Program-made: the position numbers and the translations under genes
In this document: positions 23,762-33,930 of the stretch, piece by piece
How positions within the stretch are numbered: position 1 is the stretch's first letter
Layout: every line of letters starts with the position of its first letter
Source of the DNA: Carya illinoinensis
Taxonomy: Eukaryota; Streptophyta; Magnoliopsida; Fagales; Juglandaceae
NCBI RefSeq assembly: GCF_018687715.1
Contig: NC_056762.1
Span: 31,360,864-31,424,863, forward strand
Length of the DNA stretch: 64,000 bases
Reading direction: 5' to 3'
Notes under the pieces: model-generated
Databases searched by the model: none
What the model was told of the DNA's origin: nothing
What the model saw: only the letters and a program-made list of their open reading frames with translations

Positions 23762-25164
23762 TGTTGAACCCAAGGTTTCAAGTTTTGTGTAATTATATAT
23801 CTACACATGAATTTTGATGATAACAAATGAATTCAAAGAATAAAGAAGTCTCAAGCTCAAGTTGTCTACACAATGGAGTCAAGCACATCAAGGAAACAAG
23901 CATGAGCAAGAAGAGAACAAGTTCACATTAAAGTTATAGAGTAATGTTGTAAATCTCTTCAAAATTCAAAATTAGGATTAATGCTCAAAATTAATATTTT
24001 ATCATAAAGCATTAAAATACATTTTCCACATGTGCATGAATATTTTTGAAAATTAAATTTGAAAATTTTGAAAAATGATTGATTGTCATCTTTTACATGT
24101 GCATGCCTTGATTAAAAGGTTGAACTTTGAAAATATTAAAAATAATTGATTGTCATCTTTCACATGTGCATGTTTTATTTGAATATTTTCAAAAGTAATT
24201 GATGCTTTTTTTTTTTACTTATGAAAAAGGTAGATGATTTGGTTTGAAATATTTGAAAAGTAAAGTGTGCTCCTTTTGTCATATGCAAAAAGTAAAAGAT
24301 TAGGTTTGAAATATTTGAAAAGTAAAGTGTGCTCCTTTTGTCATATGCAAAAAGTAAAAGATTAGGTTTGATTTTTTTGAAAAGTAAAGTGTGCTCATTT
24401 TGTCATATGAAAAAAGTAAAAGATTAAGTTTGAATTTTTTGAAAAATAAATGATGTTGTCTTTAACAATTGAAAAAGAAGAACCTTTTATTTGAATTTTT
24501 TGAAAAAGTGATGATATTTTCTTTGACATGTGAATCTTTTTTAATTTGAATATAAAGTCTCATATGCCTATAAATAGATCATTTGAGAGCTTCACATTAA
24601 CAACACCAAGAGCATACAACATTCATTCAAAACTTTCATTCTCCCTTCTCTAAGCATTGAGCCTTAATCCTTGTTCATTTTGAGAGATATAGTTTGCGCT
24701 GTATTGTTCTTATTTCACTCATTGAGGAGTGTTTTTTGATAACCTACCCACTATCAGTTCTTGTATCAGAAAAAGGGTGTGTATAACCCTTGTACGTGTA
24801 GAAAGTATTCTACACAGGGAATAGTTGAATCACCACGTGTAAAGTGATTGCAAGTGTAGAGGGTGTTCTATACGGATCCTTTGTAGCGGTGTTGTTCAAA
24901 GGCGTAATAGGTTTCTATCTCCACCTAAAGGAGGTTGAATAGTGAATTTGAGAATCCTCAAGGGGTAGCTTGAGGCGAGGACGTAGGCAGTGGGGCCGAA
25001 CCTCGTTAACATACTGAGTTTGCTTATCTCTTACCCTTACTCTTTATATTTATTGTTATTTCATATTTTGTTTATATTTTATATTATATATTTGATTTAT
25101 AATTGTTATTTTTTTTAATACAACCCAATTCACCCCCCCTCTTGTATTAGTCATCTGGGCAACA
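23762..25164 (+). repeat. SIRE-type Copia solo LTR
   Basis: A 1403-bp LTR from tgttgaaccc to gggcaaca, flanked on both sides by caagt and followed on the right by Tat sequence, not by a PBS: a solo LTR. TATA box tataaata at 24569-24576. It includes three 62-bp tandem units (24235-24420). It is a close match to 30999-32398. Confidence 0.93.
24235..24420. repeat. Three 62-bp tandem repeats inside the SIRE LTR
   Basis: Unit pattern: gat(t)aggtttga, then gaaaagtaaagtgtgctc and ttttgtcatatg, then aaaaagtaaaa. The first two units are nearly identical and the third diverges. The same array is in the other LTR at 31470-31655, so it predates the insertion. Confidence 0.9.
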
Positions 25165-26064
25165 CAAGTGAACCCTTTGAAGAAAGGTGGAGTTGGACCC
25201 TTGGAAGATTCAGGCATGGAATGGAAAGAAACCCTGGAAGTGGGTTGCACAGAAGCTTGGTGGGAAATGCAGGAAGAAATATGGTGAGCCATTTGATGTT
25301 TAGATTGGAGGAAATAAAATTGAGAGAGTGAGAGAGTGCGAGTCTTTGGAAGCCTTAGAGAATAGGGTGTAGAGAGGGAATGGAAGAACCCAAGAAGGAG
25401 AAATGACCTAAGGAAATGGAAGAGGTAGGAGATAAAAGGCAATGGTGAGGGATTCTTGGGAAGGCAAAGAGGAACACAAGCTGGTGGATTTCCCACATGT
25501 GACATGAAGAAAATTAGCGAGGTAATTGGAAATGATATTTGGAGCCTCAAACAAGAAAGTCCATGTATTAAAGGGCCCAAGTATGAGATGCCAGAGGCTG
25601 AGCTACGAGCCTAAGGGTTAGTCTTATTGATATACATTGTAGATAATGGGAATAGAAAATACCTCCGACTGATCAGAAAGGTGATTACTCCAATTTACAC
25701 GGAGAGTCTTCAAGATAGACTTCAGAGGTTAGTGTTATCACCATCATTACGCCCCTATAAATAACACCTAAAGGTAACACATTTATACATTCATATATAT
25801 ATATGTATATTGAGATAACTTCTCTCTAACTTAGGCGTCGAAGTTCTACTGGGCACCCCGTACCAACCTTTTATTTTGGTATAGGTCATCCATATTGTTG
25901 GTGGTGTGAAACACGTTTTTAACAACTAGATTAAAAGGAAAGTAAGTGATAAATGAAAGTAAGTGCTAAGTAAGAGAAATAATAGTTGTTTATTCAAAGT
26001 AAAACAACTTACAAAATCTTATTAGAGTAGTGTGGAAAGTAGAGTTACAAGATTACAAGGCAAT
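25165..26064 (+). repeat. Tat 3' end plus flank, duplicated segment copy 1
   Basis: This is about 97% alike by eye to 32399-33305. It contains the start of the Tat antisense ORF, then an LTR-like end: TATA box tataaata at 25756-25763 and the block cttaggcgtcgaagttctactgggcacccc typical of Tat LTRs, ending near 25924 (tttttaaca). The last 140 bp (25925-26064) are host or other flank. Identity to the second copy stops abruptly after ggcaat at 26064. Confidence 0.85.
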
Positions 26065-29000
26065 TTCTATAATAGAAATGGTCATAATTATCATACTTGT
26101 CACATGCGAAGAAATCATACAATGACTATTAGGGCCATATGGGTACCTAAAAATCTTGTTTCTTCTAATACTAATAAATAAAGGACCCAAAGAACTTGGG
26201 TACCAAGAAAAATCATTTTAATTGTTTTTATAGGTTTGCATGAAGTCATCCACAAGCAAAAACAAGTGATTTTTAGATAGTGGATGTTCAAGACACATGA
26301 CGGGAGACAAGACTAAGTTCTTTGATCTTAAATCTAAAGAAGAAGGACACGTGACATTTGGAGACAACTCAAAAGGGAAGATCATGGGAATAGGTAAAAT
26401 TGGTAATGAATCTTCTCTCATAATTGAAGATGTTCTACTTGTTGAGGGTCTAAAATATAATCTTTTGAGCATAAGTCAATTATGTGATAAAGGATTTATA
26501 GTTACTTTCAAAATGGATAAGTGCATTATTTTGAATGATCATGATTGTAATATTTGTTTTATTGCTTTTAGAAACAATAATGTTTATACAATCGATTTTG
26601 AAGAAATTACCTCACAAGATGCTATTTGCTTTTCAGCTCAAAATGAAACTAGTTGGCTATGGAATAGAAGATTAGGTCATGCCAACATGGAACTTATTTC
26701 CAAACTTTCAAAAAAAGATCTTGTGAGAGGTTTACCAAAAATAAATTTTCTTAAATACAAAATTTGTGATGCATGCCAGTTTGGTAAACAAACAAAAACT
26801 TCTTTTAAAACTAAGAAACATATTTTCACTACTAGACCATTGCAACTGATACACATGGATCTTTTTGCACGAAATAGAGTTGCATGTCTAGGAGGAAAAT
26901 ATTATGCATTTGTTATTGTTGATGATTTCTCTAGATATACTTGGATCATCTTTCTTGCTCATAAAGATGAGGCACATAATGTTTTTACCAAGTTATGTAA
27001 GATAATTCAAAATGAAAAGGGTTATACTATTTCAAGTATTCGAAGTGATAGAGGAAAAGAATTTGTTAATAAAAATATTGAAATATTTTGTGATGAAAAT
27101 GGTTTTGTACATAATTTTTTTGCTCCTTGAACTTCTCAACAAAATGGGGTAGTAGAGAGGAAAAATAGACTTCTTCAAGAGATGGCAAGAACAATGCTCA
27201 ATGAAAACAACTTGCCTAGTTATTTTTGGACCGAAGCTGTAAGTACTGCATCTTATGTTATAAATAGAGCTATGCTAAGGTCTAAATTAGATAAAACCCC
27301 CTATGAGCTTTGGAATGAGAAAAAACCCAACATTGATTACTTTCATGTATTTGGATGCAAATGTTTTATTTTGAATAATAGAGATAATTTAGGCAAGTTT
27401 GATGCAAAATCTGATGAATGTATTTTTTTCGGGTATTCTACTAATAGTAAAGCTTATAGAGTATTCAATAAAAAGATTTTAACTATACAAGAATCTATGC
27501 ATGTAGTATTTGATGAATCTAATTCTCCACTCTCCAAGAAATCTATTGATGAAGAAGCAGGAAGTATAAATAACACGGAAAGTCTCAATCTCAACAAAGA
27601 GAACACAATAGAAGAAGTTCAACATGGAACCATCATGAAAGATCATCAAAATTTAATACAAGATGCAACCAAACAGTGAAAATTTGTGAAAGATCATCCA
27701 GTAGAACAAATTTTGGGAGAACCTTCACGAGGTGTAAGGACTCGATCATCTCTTAGAAATATTTGCAATCATACTGTTTTTCTATCTCAGATTGAACCCA
27801 AAAATATTGATGACGCACTTCTTGATGAATCTTGGATTCTAACTATGCAAGAAGAGTTGAATTAATTTAAAAGAAATGATATTTGGACACTTGTTCCTAA
27901 ACCCAAAAATCATACTATTATTGGAACAAAATGAGTTTTTAGAAACAAGAAAGATGAGTCCGGAGTCATTACTAGAAATAAGGCTCGACTTGTAGCCCAA
28001 GGTTTTAATCAAGAAGAAGGAATCGATTATGATGAGACATATGCACCAGTCGCAAGATTAGAAGCTATTCGAATGCTATTTGCATGTGCTTGTTATAAAG
28101 ATTTCAAACTTTTTCAAATGGATGTTAAAAGTGCTTTCTTAAATGGTTCTATAAATGAAGAGGTATATGTTGAGCAACCTCCAGGTTTTGAAAATCATAT
28201 TTCCTCAAATCATGTTTTCAAACTCACAAAAGCACTATATGGACTTAAACAAGTTCCTAGAGCTTGGTACGAGAGACTCAGTGGTTTCTTGATTGAAAAA
28301 GGTTTTTCAAGAGGAAAAATCGACACAACTCTTTTCATTAAATATGAAAATGATGATATTCTTTTGATTCAGATTTATGTTGATGATATAATATTTGGTG
28401 CTACTAATGAAAATATGTGTCAAGTTTTTGCTAAGACTATGCAGGAAGAATTTGAGATGGGCATGATGGGAGAACTTACATTCTTTCTCGGATTGCAAAT
28501 TAAGCAAGCAAAAAGTGAAACATTCATCAATCAATCAAAATATATTAAGGAATTACTGAAGAAGTTTGGGATGGAAAATGCTAAGGAAATTGGAACACCA
28601 ATGAGCCCATCAACTAAACTTAATAAAGATGAATCCGATAAGCCAGTTGACTCGAAGATATATCGAGATATGATTGGTAGCTTATTATATTTAACAGCCA
28701 GTAGATCAGATATTATGTTTAGTGTGTGCTTATGTGCACGCTTTCAATCATCTCCAAAAGAATCACATTTAATTGTAGTTAAGCGCATTCTTATATATCT
28801 TAGTGGTACAATTAACTTAGGGTTATGGTACCCTAAGCACACATCTTTCGATCTAATCAGCTACACAGATGCAGATTATGCTGGCTGTAAAATAGATCGA
28901 AAAAGCACTAGTGGAGCATGTCATTTCTTAGGTCATGCACTAGTTTCCTGGTTTAGTAAAAAATAAAATTCTGTTGCACTATCTACTGCTGAGGCAGAAT

Positions 29001-29300
29001 ATGTTGTTGCGGGTAGTTGTTGTGCTCAAGTTCTCTACATGAAGCAACAACTTGAAGATTTTAAACTTATATATAATCACATTCCAATTAAATGTGATAA
29101 TACAAGTGCTATAAATCTTTCAAAGAACCCAATATAACATTCTAGAACTAAGCATATTGAAATTAGATATCATTTTCTTCGAGATCATGTGCAGAAAGGC
29201 GATATAGTACTAGAGTTCACAAACACACCCGATCAGTTAGCAGATATTTTTACAAAGCCTTTACCAGAATACCAGAAGATAGATTATGTATGATCAGAAG
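26065..29300 (+). pseudogene. SIRE gag end and pol, one frame with nonsense codons
   Basis: A single reading frame from the knuckle remnant (NGHNYHTCHMRRN) through protease (FLDSGCSRHM, 26270), GAG-pre-integrase (RLGHANMEL ... ICDACQFGKQ), integrase (MDLFA, SIRSDRGKEF, NGVVERKNR), RT ([19 protein letters not shown] near 28374) and RNase H ([22 protein letters not shown]) to LADIFTKPL. No frameshift is needed from 26267 to 29290. Seven premature stops interrupt it: 26267, 27128, 27677, 27863, 27932, 28964 and 29136. Each fits a C-to-T or G-to-A change from the family residue (Trp, Gln or Arg). RT catalytic YVDD is intact. Non-functional. Confidence 0.9.
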
Positions 29301-29385
29301 AGAAATAGGTATGATACATGCTATGAATATCTCTTAAAAGATAGACCAGAGTCAATAAAAATAGAGATAGATTTTTTAAATACTT

Positions 29386-29823
29386 TTACATAAACTTGAG
29401 ATTCTTAACCTCATGTTTGAGACGCTCATTCTCTTCATACAATATCATGTCATTCTTATCCATGGGAACCGGCAAGCGGAATGAAGAATCTAATAAAGAT
29501 TTCAACTGTTTATTCTTTTGCCGAATGATTCATTCCCTTGTGTGAGACTCTTGAACAATTCGTTGAAGTACAACAATTTGTTCTTTGAGCTTTTCAACTT
29601 CATGATTTTTGGCTTGTAGCCGCTGAGAAAAAGCAACAATAGAGGAAGAGTAGCGAGTCTCAAGACTCACCAAGTCATAAATAGTATCAGAATCTGACTT
29701 ATTAGTCAGATTATTATTTTCTTGCTGCAGCATAGCACCAATGGCAGCTGCAGAAAGGACAGGAGGTTGAGATGCAGAATGCCTCATGGATGGATCTAGA
29801 GAAATGTTAGAAGAATGAGCCAT
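29386..29823 (-). pseudogene. SIRE antisense coiled-coil ORF 1 (one stop)
   Basis: Minus-strand frame from ATG 29823 (MAHSSNISLD) to TAA at 29386-29388, 145 sense positions with one in-frame TGA at 29530-29532. The N-terminal half is Ser/Ala-rich (SAAAIGAMLQQENN), then LVSLETRYSSSIVAFSQRLQAK, then Leu-heptads (VEKLKEQIVVLQRIV) and, past the stop, YEENERLKHEVKNLKFM. It resembles antisense ORF 2 in order and length. I recognise no named domain. An upstream in-frame ATG at 29958 exists, but homology to ORF 2 favours 29823. It may be a retrotransposon accessory protein or a captured gene. Confidence 0.6.
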
Positions 29824-30066
29824 TGAGAAAAGAATAGAAGGCTTAAAACGAGAATGTTGAAGGAATGCAGATGAGTTATAGAGATGAGAAGAAAACTTGA
29901 TGCGGATTGGATGAACTTCAGGACTGATTTTATAGAGATAGCATAAAGAATAAGACAAACTATTGTCTCTTCAAATCTTATTTAGTCAAAAGAAATACAA
30001 GATATGCTGGACACACATTGTCAAAAGTTTTCTTACTAAGCCAGCGAGATTAACAGTAGATTGTCC

Positions 30067-30519
30067 TTATTTTTCTAGTAAACGATGAACCTTTGCTGTT
30101 ATCTGCCGATGTTGACCTTGTATCTGAACCCTTTCTCGTTCCAGCTCCTCTATTCGTGGGTGCAGATCATGAGCATACCAATCTGTAATTTTTTTCAACT
30201 CTTGGTTTTCTTGCTTTAGCCTTTTATTCTCACTATCCTTATTAGCAAGCTTCTGTCGTAACCCAGATATTTGCATGTTAAGATGATCAATCTCACTCAC
30301 CCTCGCCATTAACCTCCGAGATATTATCGTAACAGAGACAACATATTGACTACTGAGCATTCTTGATTCTGCAATAATCTCAGAATCAGCCTTACTAGAA
30401 AAACAGTTCTCTGCTCCTATCATGGTATTGACAGCCTCAGGAGAGAAGATTGATGATTGATGCATCAAGGGTTCCTGATTCAAGTCTGGAACATTAGTGG
30501 AAGAGAATTGCTCAGCCAT
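30067..30519 (-). CDS. SIRE antisense coiled-coil ORF 2, intact
   Basis: An open frame of 150 aa on the strand opposite to pol, 244 bp from ORF 1 and 480 bp before the LTR. The N-terminus is MAEQFSSTNVPDLNQEP. Then comes SPEAVNTMIGAENCFSSKADSE, parallel to SAAAIGAMLQQEN...KSDSD in ORF 1, then MLSSQYVVSVTIISRRLMAR, parallel to TRYSSSIVAFSQRLQAK. The C-terminal 80 residues form a strongly charged heptad coiled coil (IDHLNMQISGLRQKLA, ENKRLKQENQELKK, IEELERERVQIQGQ). No signal peptide or membrane segment. It is intact although the pol on the other strand has seven stops. Function unknown; expression not shown. Confidence 0.6.
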   Translation of the reverse strand: MAEQFSSTNVPDLNQEPLMHQSSIFSPEAVNTMIGAENCFSSKADSEIIAESRMLSSQYVVSVTIISRRLMARVSEIDHLNMQISGLRQKLANKDSENKRLKQENQELKKITDWYAHDLHPRIEELERERVQIQGQHRQITAKVHRLLEK

Positions 30520-30982
30520 TTTATCGTTGTGGAAAAAAAAACTCAGGTCAAGAAGCGATGTATTTTTTTTTTTGCATCCGATAGATGAAAATGATCATTT
30601 TTTTATAGAAACTCAGAGCCTTCAATCACGTTTGTCAACAATATCAGGCGATTGTTTAAATCTCCAGCCGCACTAAATTCATAGAATTAGACCTCGAGAC
30701 TTTGCAGCATTTGTCGGGTCACGGACGGCTCATTTTTCAACTATCTACAGTGACTATTAAACGCATCGTTTTCTTCAGTCCATTTACTTGCTGCCGATCC
30801 TTTTTAATGATGCCAAAAGGGGGAGAAGTTTTAGACTAGAATATTAACATTGTTTAAATGGCTAAACTTGTTATATATGCTTAGAATTTTATTTATACTT
30901 TTGCTTGAAAAACTAACGCACATTCTCAGGGGGAGCTTAAGTATCAATATAGGTTTCAGGTTCTATCAAGTATTTGTCATCA

Positions 30983-30998
30983 TAAAAAAGGGGGAGAT
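30983..30998 (+). promoter_or_regulatory. SIRE polypurine tract
   Basis: aaaaaagggggagat lies directly before the 3' LTR. Related tracts (aaaagggggagaag near 30816, agggggagct near 30929) lie upstream, as usual in SIRE elements. Confidence 0.85.
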
Positions 30999-32398
30999 TG
31001 TTGAACCCAAGGTTTCAAGTTTTGTGTAATTATATATCTACACATGAATTTTGATGATAACAAATGAATTTAAAGAATAAAGAAGTCTCAAGTTTAAGTT
31101 GTCTACACAATGGAGTAAGCACATCAAAGAAACAAGCATGAGCAAGAAGGGAACAAATTCACATTAAAGTTATAAAGTAATGTTGTAAATCTTTTCAAAA
31201 TTCAAAATTAGGATTAATGCTCAAAATTAATATTTTATCATAAAGCATTAAAATACATTTTCCACATATGCATGAATATTTTTGAAAATTAAATTTCAAA
31301 ATTTTGAAAGATGATTGATTGTCATCTTTTACATGTGAATGCCTTGATTAAAGGGTTGAACTTTGAAAATATTAAAGATGATTAATTGTCATCTTTCGCA
31401 TGTGCATATTTTATTTGAATATTTTCAAAAGTAATTGATGCTTTTTTTTGGCTTATGCAAAAGGTAGATGATTTGGTTTGAAATATTTGAAAAGTAAAGT
31501 GTGCTCCTTTTGTCATATGCAAAAAGTAAAAGATTAGGTTTGAAATATTTGAAAAGTAAAGTGTGCTCCTTTTGTCATATGCAAAAAGTAAAAGATTAGG
31601 TTTGATTTTTTTGAAAAGTAAAGTGTGCTCATTTTGTCATATGAAAAAAGTAAAAGATTAGATTTGAAGTTTTTGAAAAATGAATGATGTTGTCTTTGAC
31701 AATTGAAAAAGAAGAACCTTTTATTTGAATTTTTTGAAAAAATGAATGATGTTGTCTTTGACATGTGAATCTTTTTTAATTTGAATATAAAGTCTCATAT
31801 GTCTATAAATAGATCATTTGAGAGCTTCACATTAACAACACCAAGAGCATACAACATTCATTCAAAACTTTCATTCTCTCTTCTCTAAGCATTGAGCCTT
31901 AATCCTTGTTCATTTTGATAGATATAGTTTGCGCTGTGTTGTTCTTATTTCACTCATTGAGAAGTGTTTTCTGATAACCTACCTACTATCAGTTCTTGTA
32001 TCAGAAAAAGTGTGTGTATAACCCTTGTGCGTGTAGAAAGTATTCTACACGGGGAATAGTTGAATCACCCCGTGTAAGGTGATTGCAAGTGTAGAGGGTG
32101 TTCTACACAGATCCTTTGTAGCGGTGTTGTTCAAAGATGTAATAGGTTTCTATCTCCACCTAAAGGAGGTTGAATAGTAAATTTGGGAATCCTCAAGGGG
32201 TAGCTTGAAGCGAGGACTTGGGCAGTGGGGCCGAACCTCGTTAACATACTGAGTTTACTTCTCTCTTACCCTTACTCTTTATATTTATTGTTATTTCATA
32301 TTTTGTTTATATTTTATATTATATATTTGATTTATAATTATTATTTTTTTTAATACAACTCAATTCACCCCCCTCTTGTGTTAGTCATCTGGGCAACA
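30999..32398 (+). repeat. SIRE 3' LTR
   Basis: A 1400-bp LTR, tgttgaaccc to gggcaaca, near-identical to 23762-25164 with scattered substitutions. TATA box tataaata at 31804-31811; the 62-bp tandem units are at 31470-31655. Followed by caagt (32399-32403). Confidence 0.93.
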
Positions 32399-33305
32399 CA
32401 AGTGAACCCTTTGAAGAAAGGTGGAGTTGGACCCTTGGAAGATTCAGGCATGGAATGGGAAGAAACCCTGGAAGTGGGTTGCACAGAAGCTTGGTGGGAA
32501 ATGCAGGAAGAACTATGGTGAGCCATTTGATGTTTAGATTGGAGGAAATAAAGTTGAGAGAGTGAGAGAGTGTGAGTCTTTGGAAGCCTTAGAGAATAGG
32601 GTGTAGAGAGGGAATGGAAGAACCCAAGAAGGGGAAATGACCTAAGGAAATGGAAGAGGTAGGAGATAAAAGGCAATGGTGAGGGATTCTTGGGAAGGCA
32701 AAGAGGAACACAAGCTGGTGGATTTCCCACATGTGACATGAAGAAAATTAGCGAGGTAATTGGAAATGATATTTGGAGCCTCAAACAAGAAAGCCCATGT
32801 ATTAAAGGGCCCAAGTATGAGATGCCAGAGGCTGAGCTACGAGCCTAAGGGTTAGTCTTATTGATATACATTATAGATAATGGGAATAGAAAATGCCTCC
32901 GACTGATCAGGAAGGTGATTACTCCAATTTACACGAAGAGTCTTCAAGATAGATTTTAGAGGTTAGTGTTATCACCATCATTACGCCCCTATAAATAACA
33001 CCTAAATGTAACACATTTATACATTCATATATATATATATATATATGTATATTGAGATAACTTCTCTCTAACTTAGGTATCGAAGTTCTACTGGGCACCC
33101 CGTACCAGCCTTTTATTTGGTATAGGTCATCCATATTGTTGGTGGTGTGAAACACTTTTTTAACAACTAGATTAAAAGGAAAGTAAATGATAAATGAAAG
33201 TAAGCGCTAAGTAAGAGAAATAATAGTTGTTTATTCAAAGTAAAACAACTTACAAAATCTTATTAGAGTAGTTTGGAAAGTAGAGTTAGAAGATTACAAG
33301 GCAAT
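32399..33305 (+). repeat. Tat 3' end plus flank, duplicated segment copy 2
   Basis: Second copy of 25165-26064, starting with the third caagt. TATA box at 32990-32997; the Tat LTR-like end is near 33170. Differences from copy 1 include a longer TA run near 33030. Beyond 33305 the sequence is unrelated to that after copy 1. Confidence 0.88.
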
Positions 33306-33930
33306 ATGAAGTAAGAAGGAGAGAGGATTGAATTTTTAGGATAAGCTCCAAGGCTTTCTAAAATATGCCCTTCTTTGAAGCTACTACTAAAAAACCTTAG
33401 AGCTTTGAAGGGGGACGGTATGTCAGGGGTTGCAAGAGGAGTTGGAGTCATAAAGATGATGAAAGTTGAAGTAAGAGGGAAGAATAACGGCATGGGAGTG
33501 CAGAAGAGGGGTTAGTTAAGTTTGGTGTTCTTCTGGTGCAGCGCAGTCATTTTAAAGAGAAGTTCAATAGATGTGTAGTTGTATGTAGCTGCCAGTGTTG
33601 TTTAGAATAAGTTGAGTGACATCATTTTAATATTGTACGTTGTATAGTTTCTTAGTGTAAAGCTAATACACTGACGTTTTGTTTCTTTTACATTTTGAAC
33701 AATTGAATATGATGTTGTTAAGGGGAAGTATATAGTTGGAGAGAAAAGGAGGGAATATCTTCTTCGAAGTTCAATTAGTTTATTCTTCTTCATTTCTCTG
33801 TATTCTCTTCTTCCTTTCTTCTTCTTTTTCTTCTACATTCTGGAGAGTGACTATCTCGAACTTAGTCTCAGTGAAGTGGGTCCATTACATAGGTGCTTTC
33901 ATTTCCCCCACTAAGTTTGTTCTTAATCAT
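33306..33930. other. Intergenic; possible gypsy LTR end and primer site
   Basis: No gene is supported. A pyrimidine-rich stretch (33775-33840) is followed by acataggtgctttcatttcc near 33888, which resembles the LTR end plus TGGTGCTTTCAT-like primer region of some Ty3/gypsy elements. No partner LTR is seen, so this is weak. Confidence 0.3.

Larger units (their letters stand above)
21175..25292 (-). pseudogene. Tat antisense ORF (gypsy-type transposase-like), split by SIRE LTR
   Basis: A minus-strand coding remnant opposite to gag-pol. It starts at ATG 25292 (MAHHISSC), runs to the SIRE target site at 25165, and resumes at 23761: after removal of one caagt copy the frame is continuous (FKGFT, then WNSILIARDLMK). 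Downstream blocks include a region near 23340-23260 resembling the KKFFFVSRNGWEF motif of the gypsy-type transposase domain (Transposase_28-like), a Ser/Pro-rich middle, and a heptad-like coiled coil at 21651-21300 (LQLSEAKASHEKAQRQL). It ends at TAG/TGA near 21175. Several frame breaks. Antisense ORFs of unknown function are known from Tat elements. A second copy of the first 43 codons lies at 32399-32526. Confidence 0.7.
26065..32398 (+). mobile_element. SIRE-type Copia element, 5'-truncated
   Basis: The internal region begins abruptly in the gag zinc knuckle (26065), runs through protease, integrase, RT and RNase H, then a 1.7-kb 3' region with two antisense ORFs, a polypurine tract and a complete 3' LTR followed by caagt. 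The 1.4-kb LTR, the LSKKDLVRGLPK and ARTMLNENNLPSYFW motifs and repeated agggggag tracts fit the SIRE/Maximus lineage. There is no 5' LTR directly attached; the solo LTR at 23762 is the other end of the original locus. Confidence 0.9.

Noticed and set aside
24235..24420. Evenly spaced repeats that could recall a CRISPR array
   Set aside because: Units are contiguous 62-bp copies without unique spacers, inside a plant LTR.
25056..25580. 174-aa minus-strand ORF taken as one protein
   Set aside because: Its first 96 codons are probably non-coding leader and its end is inside the SIRE LTR; only the middle belongs to the Tat antisense ORF.
33263..33493. Minus-strand ORF of 76 aa with hydrophobic stretches
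   Set aside because: Starts in unique DNA and reads into the duplicated Tat flank; no homology recognised.
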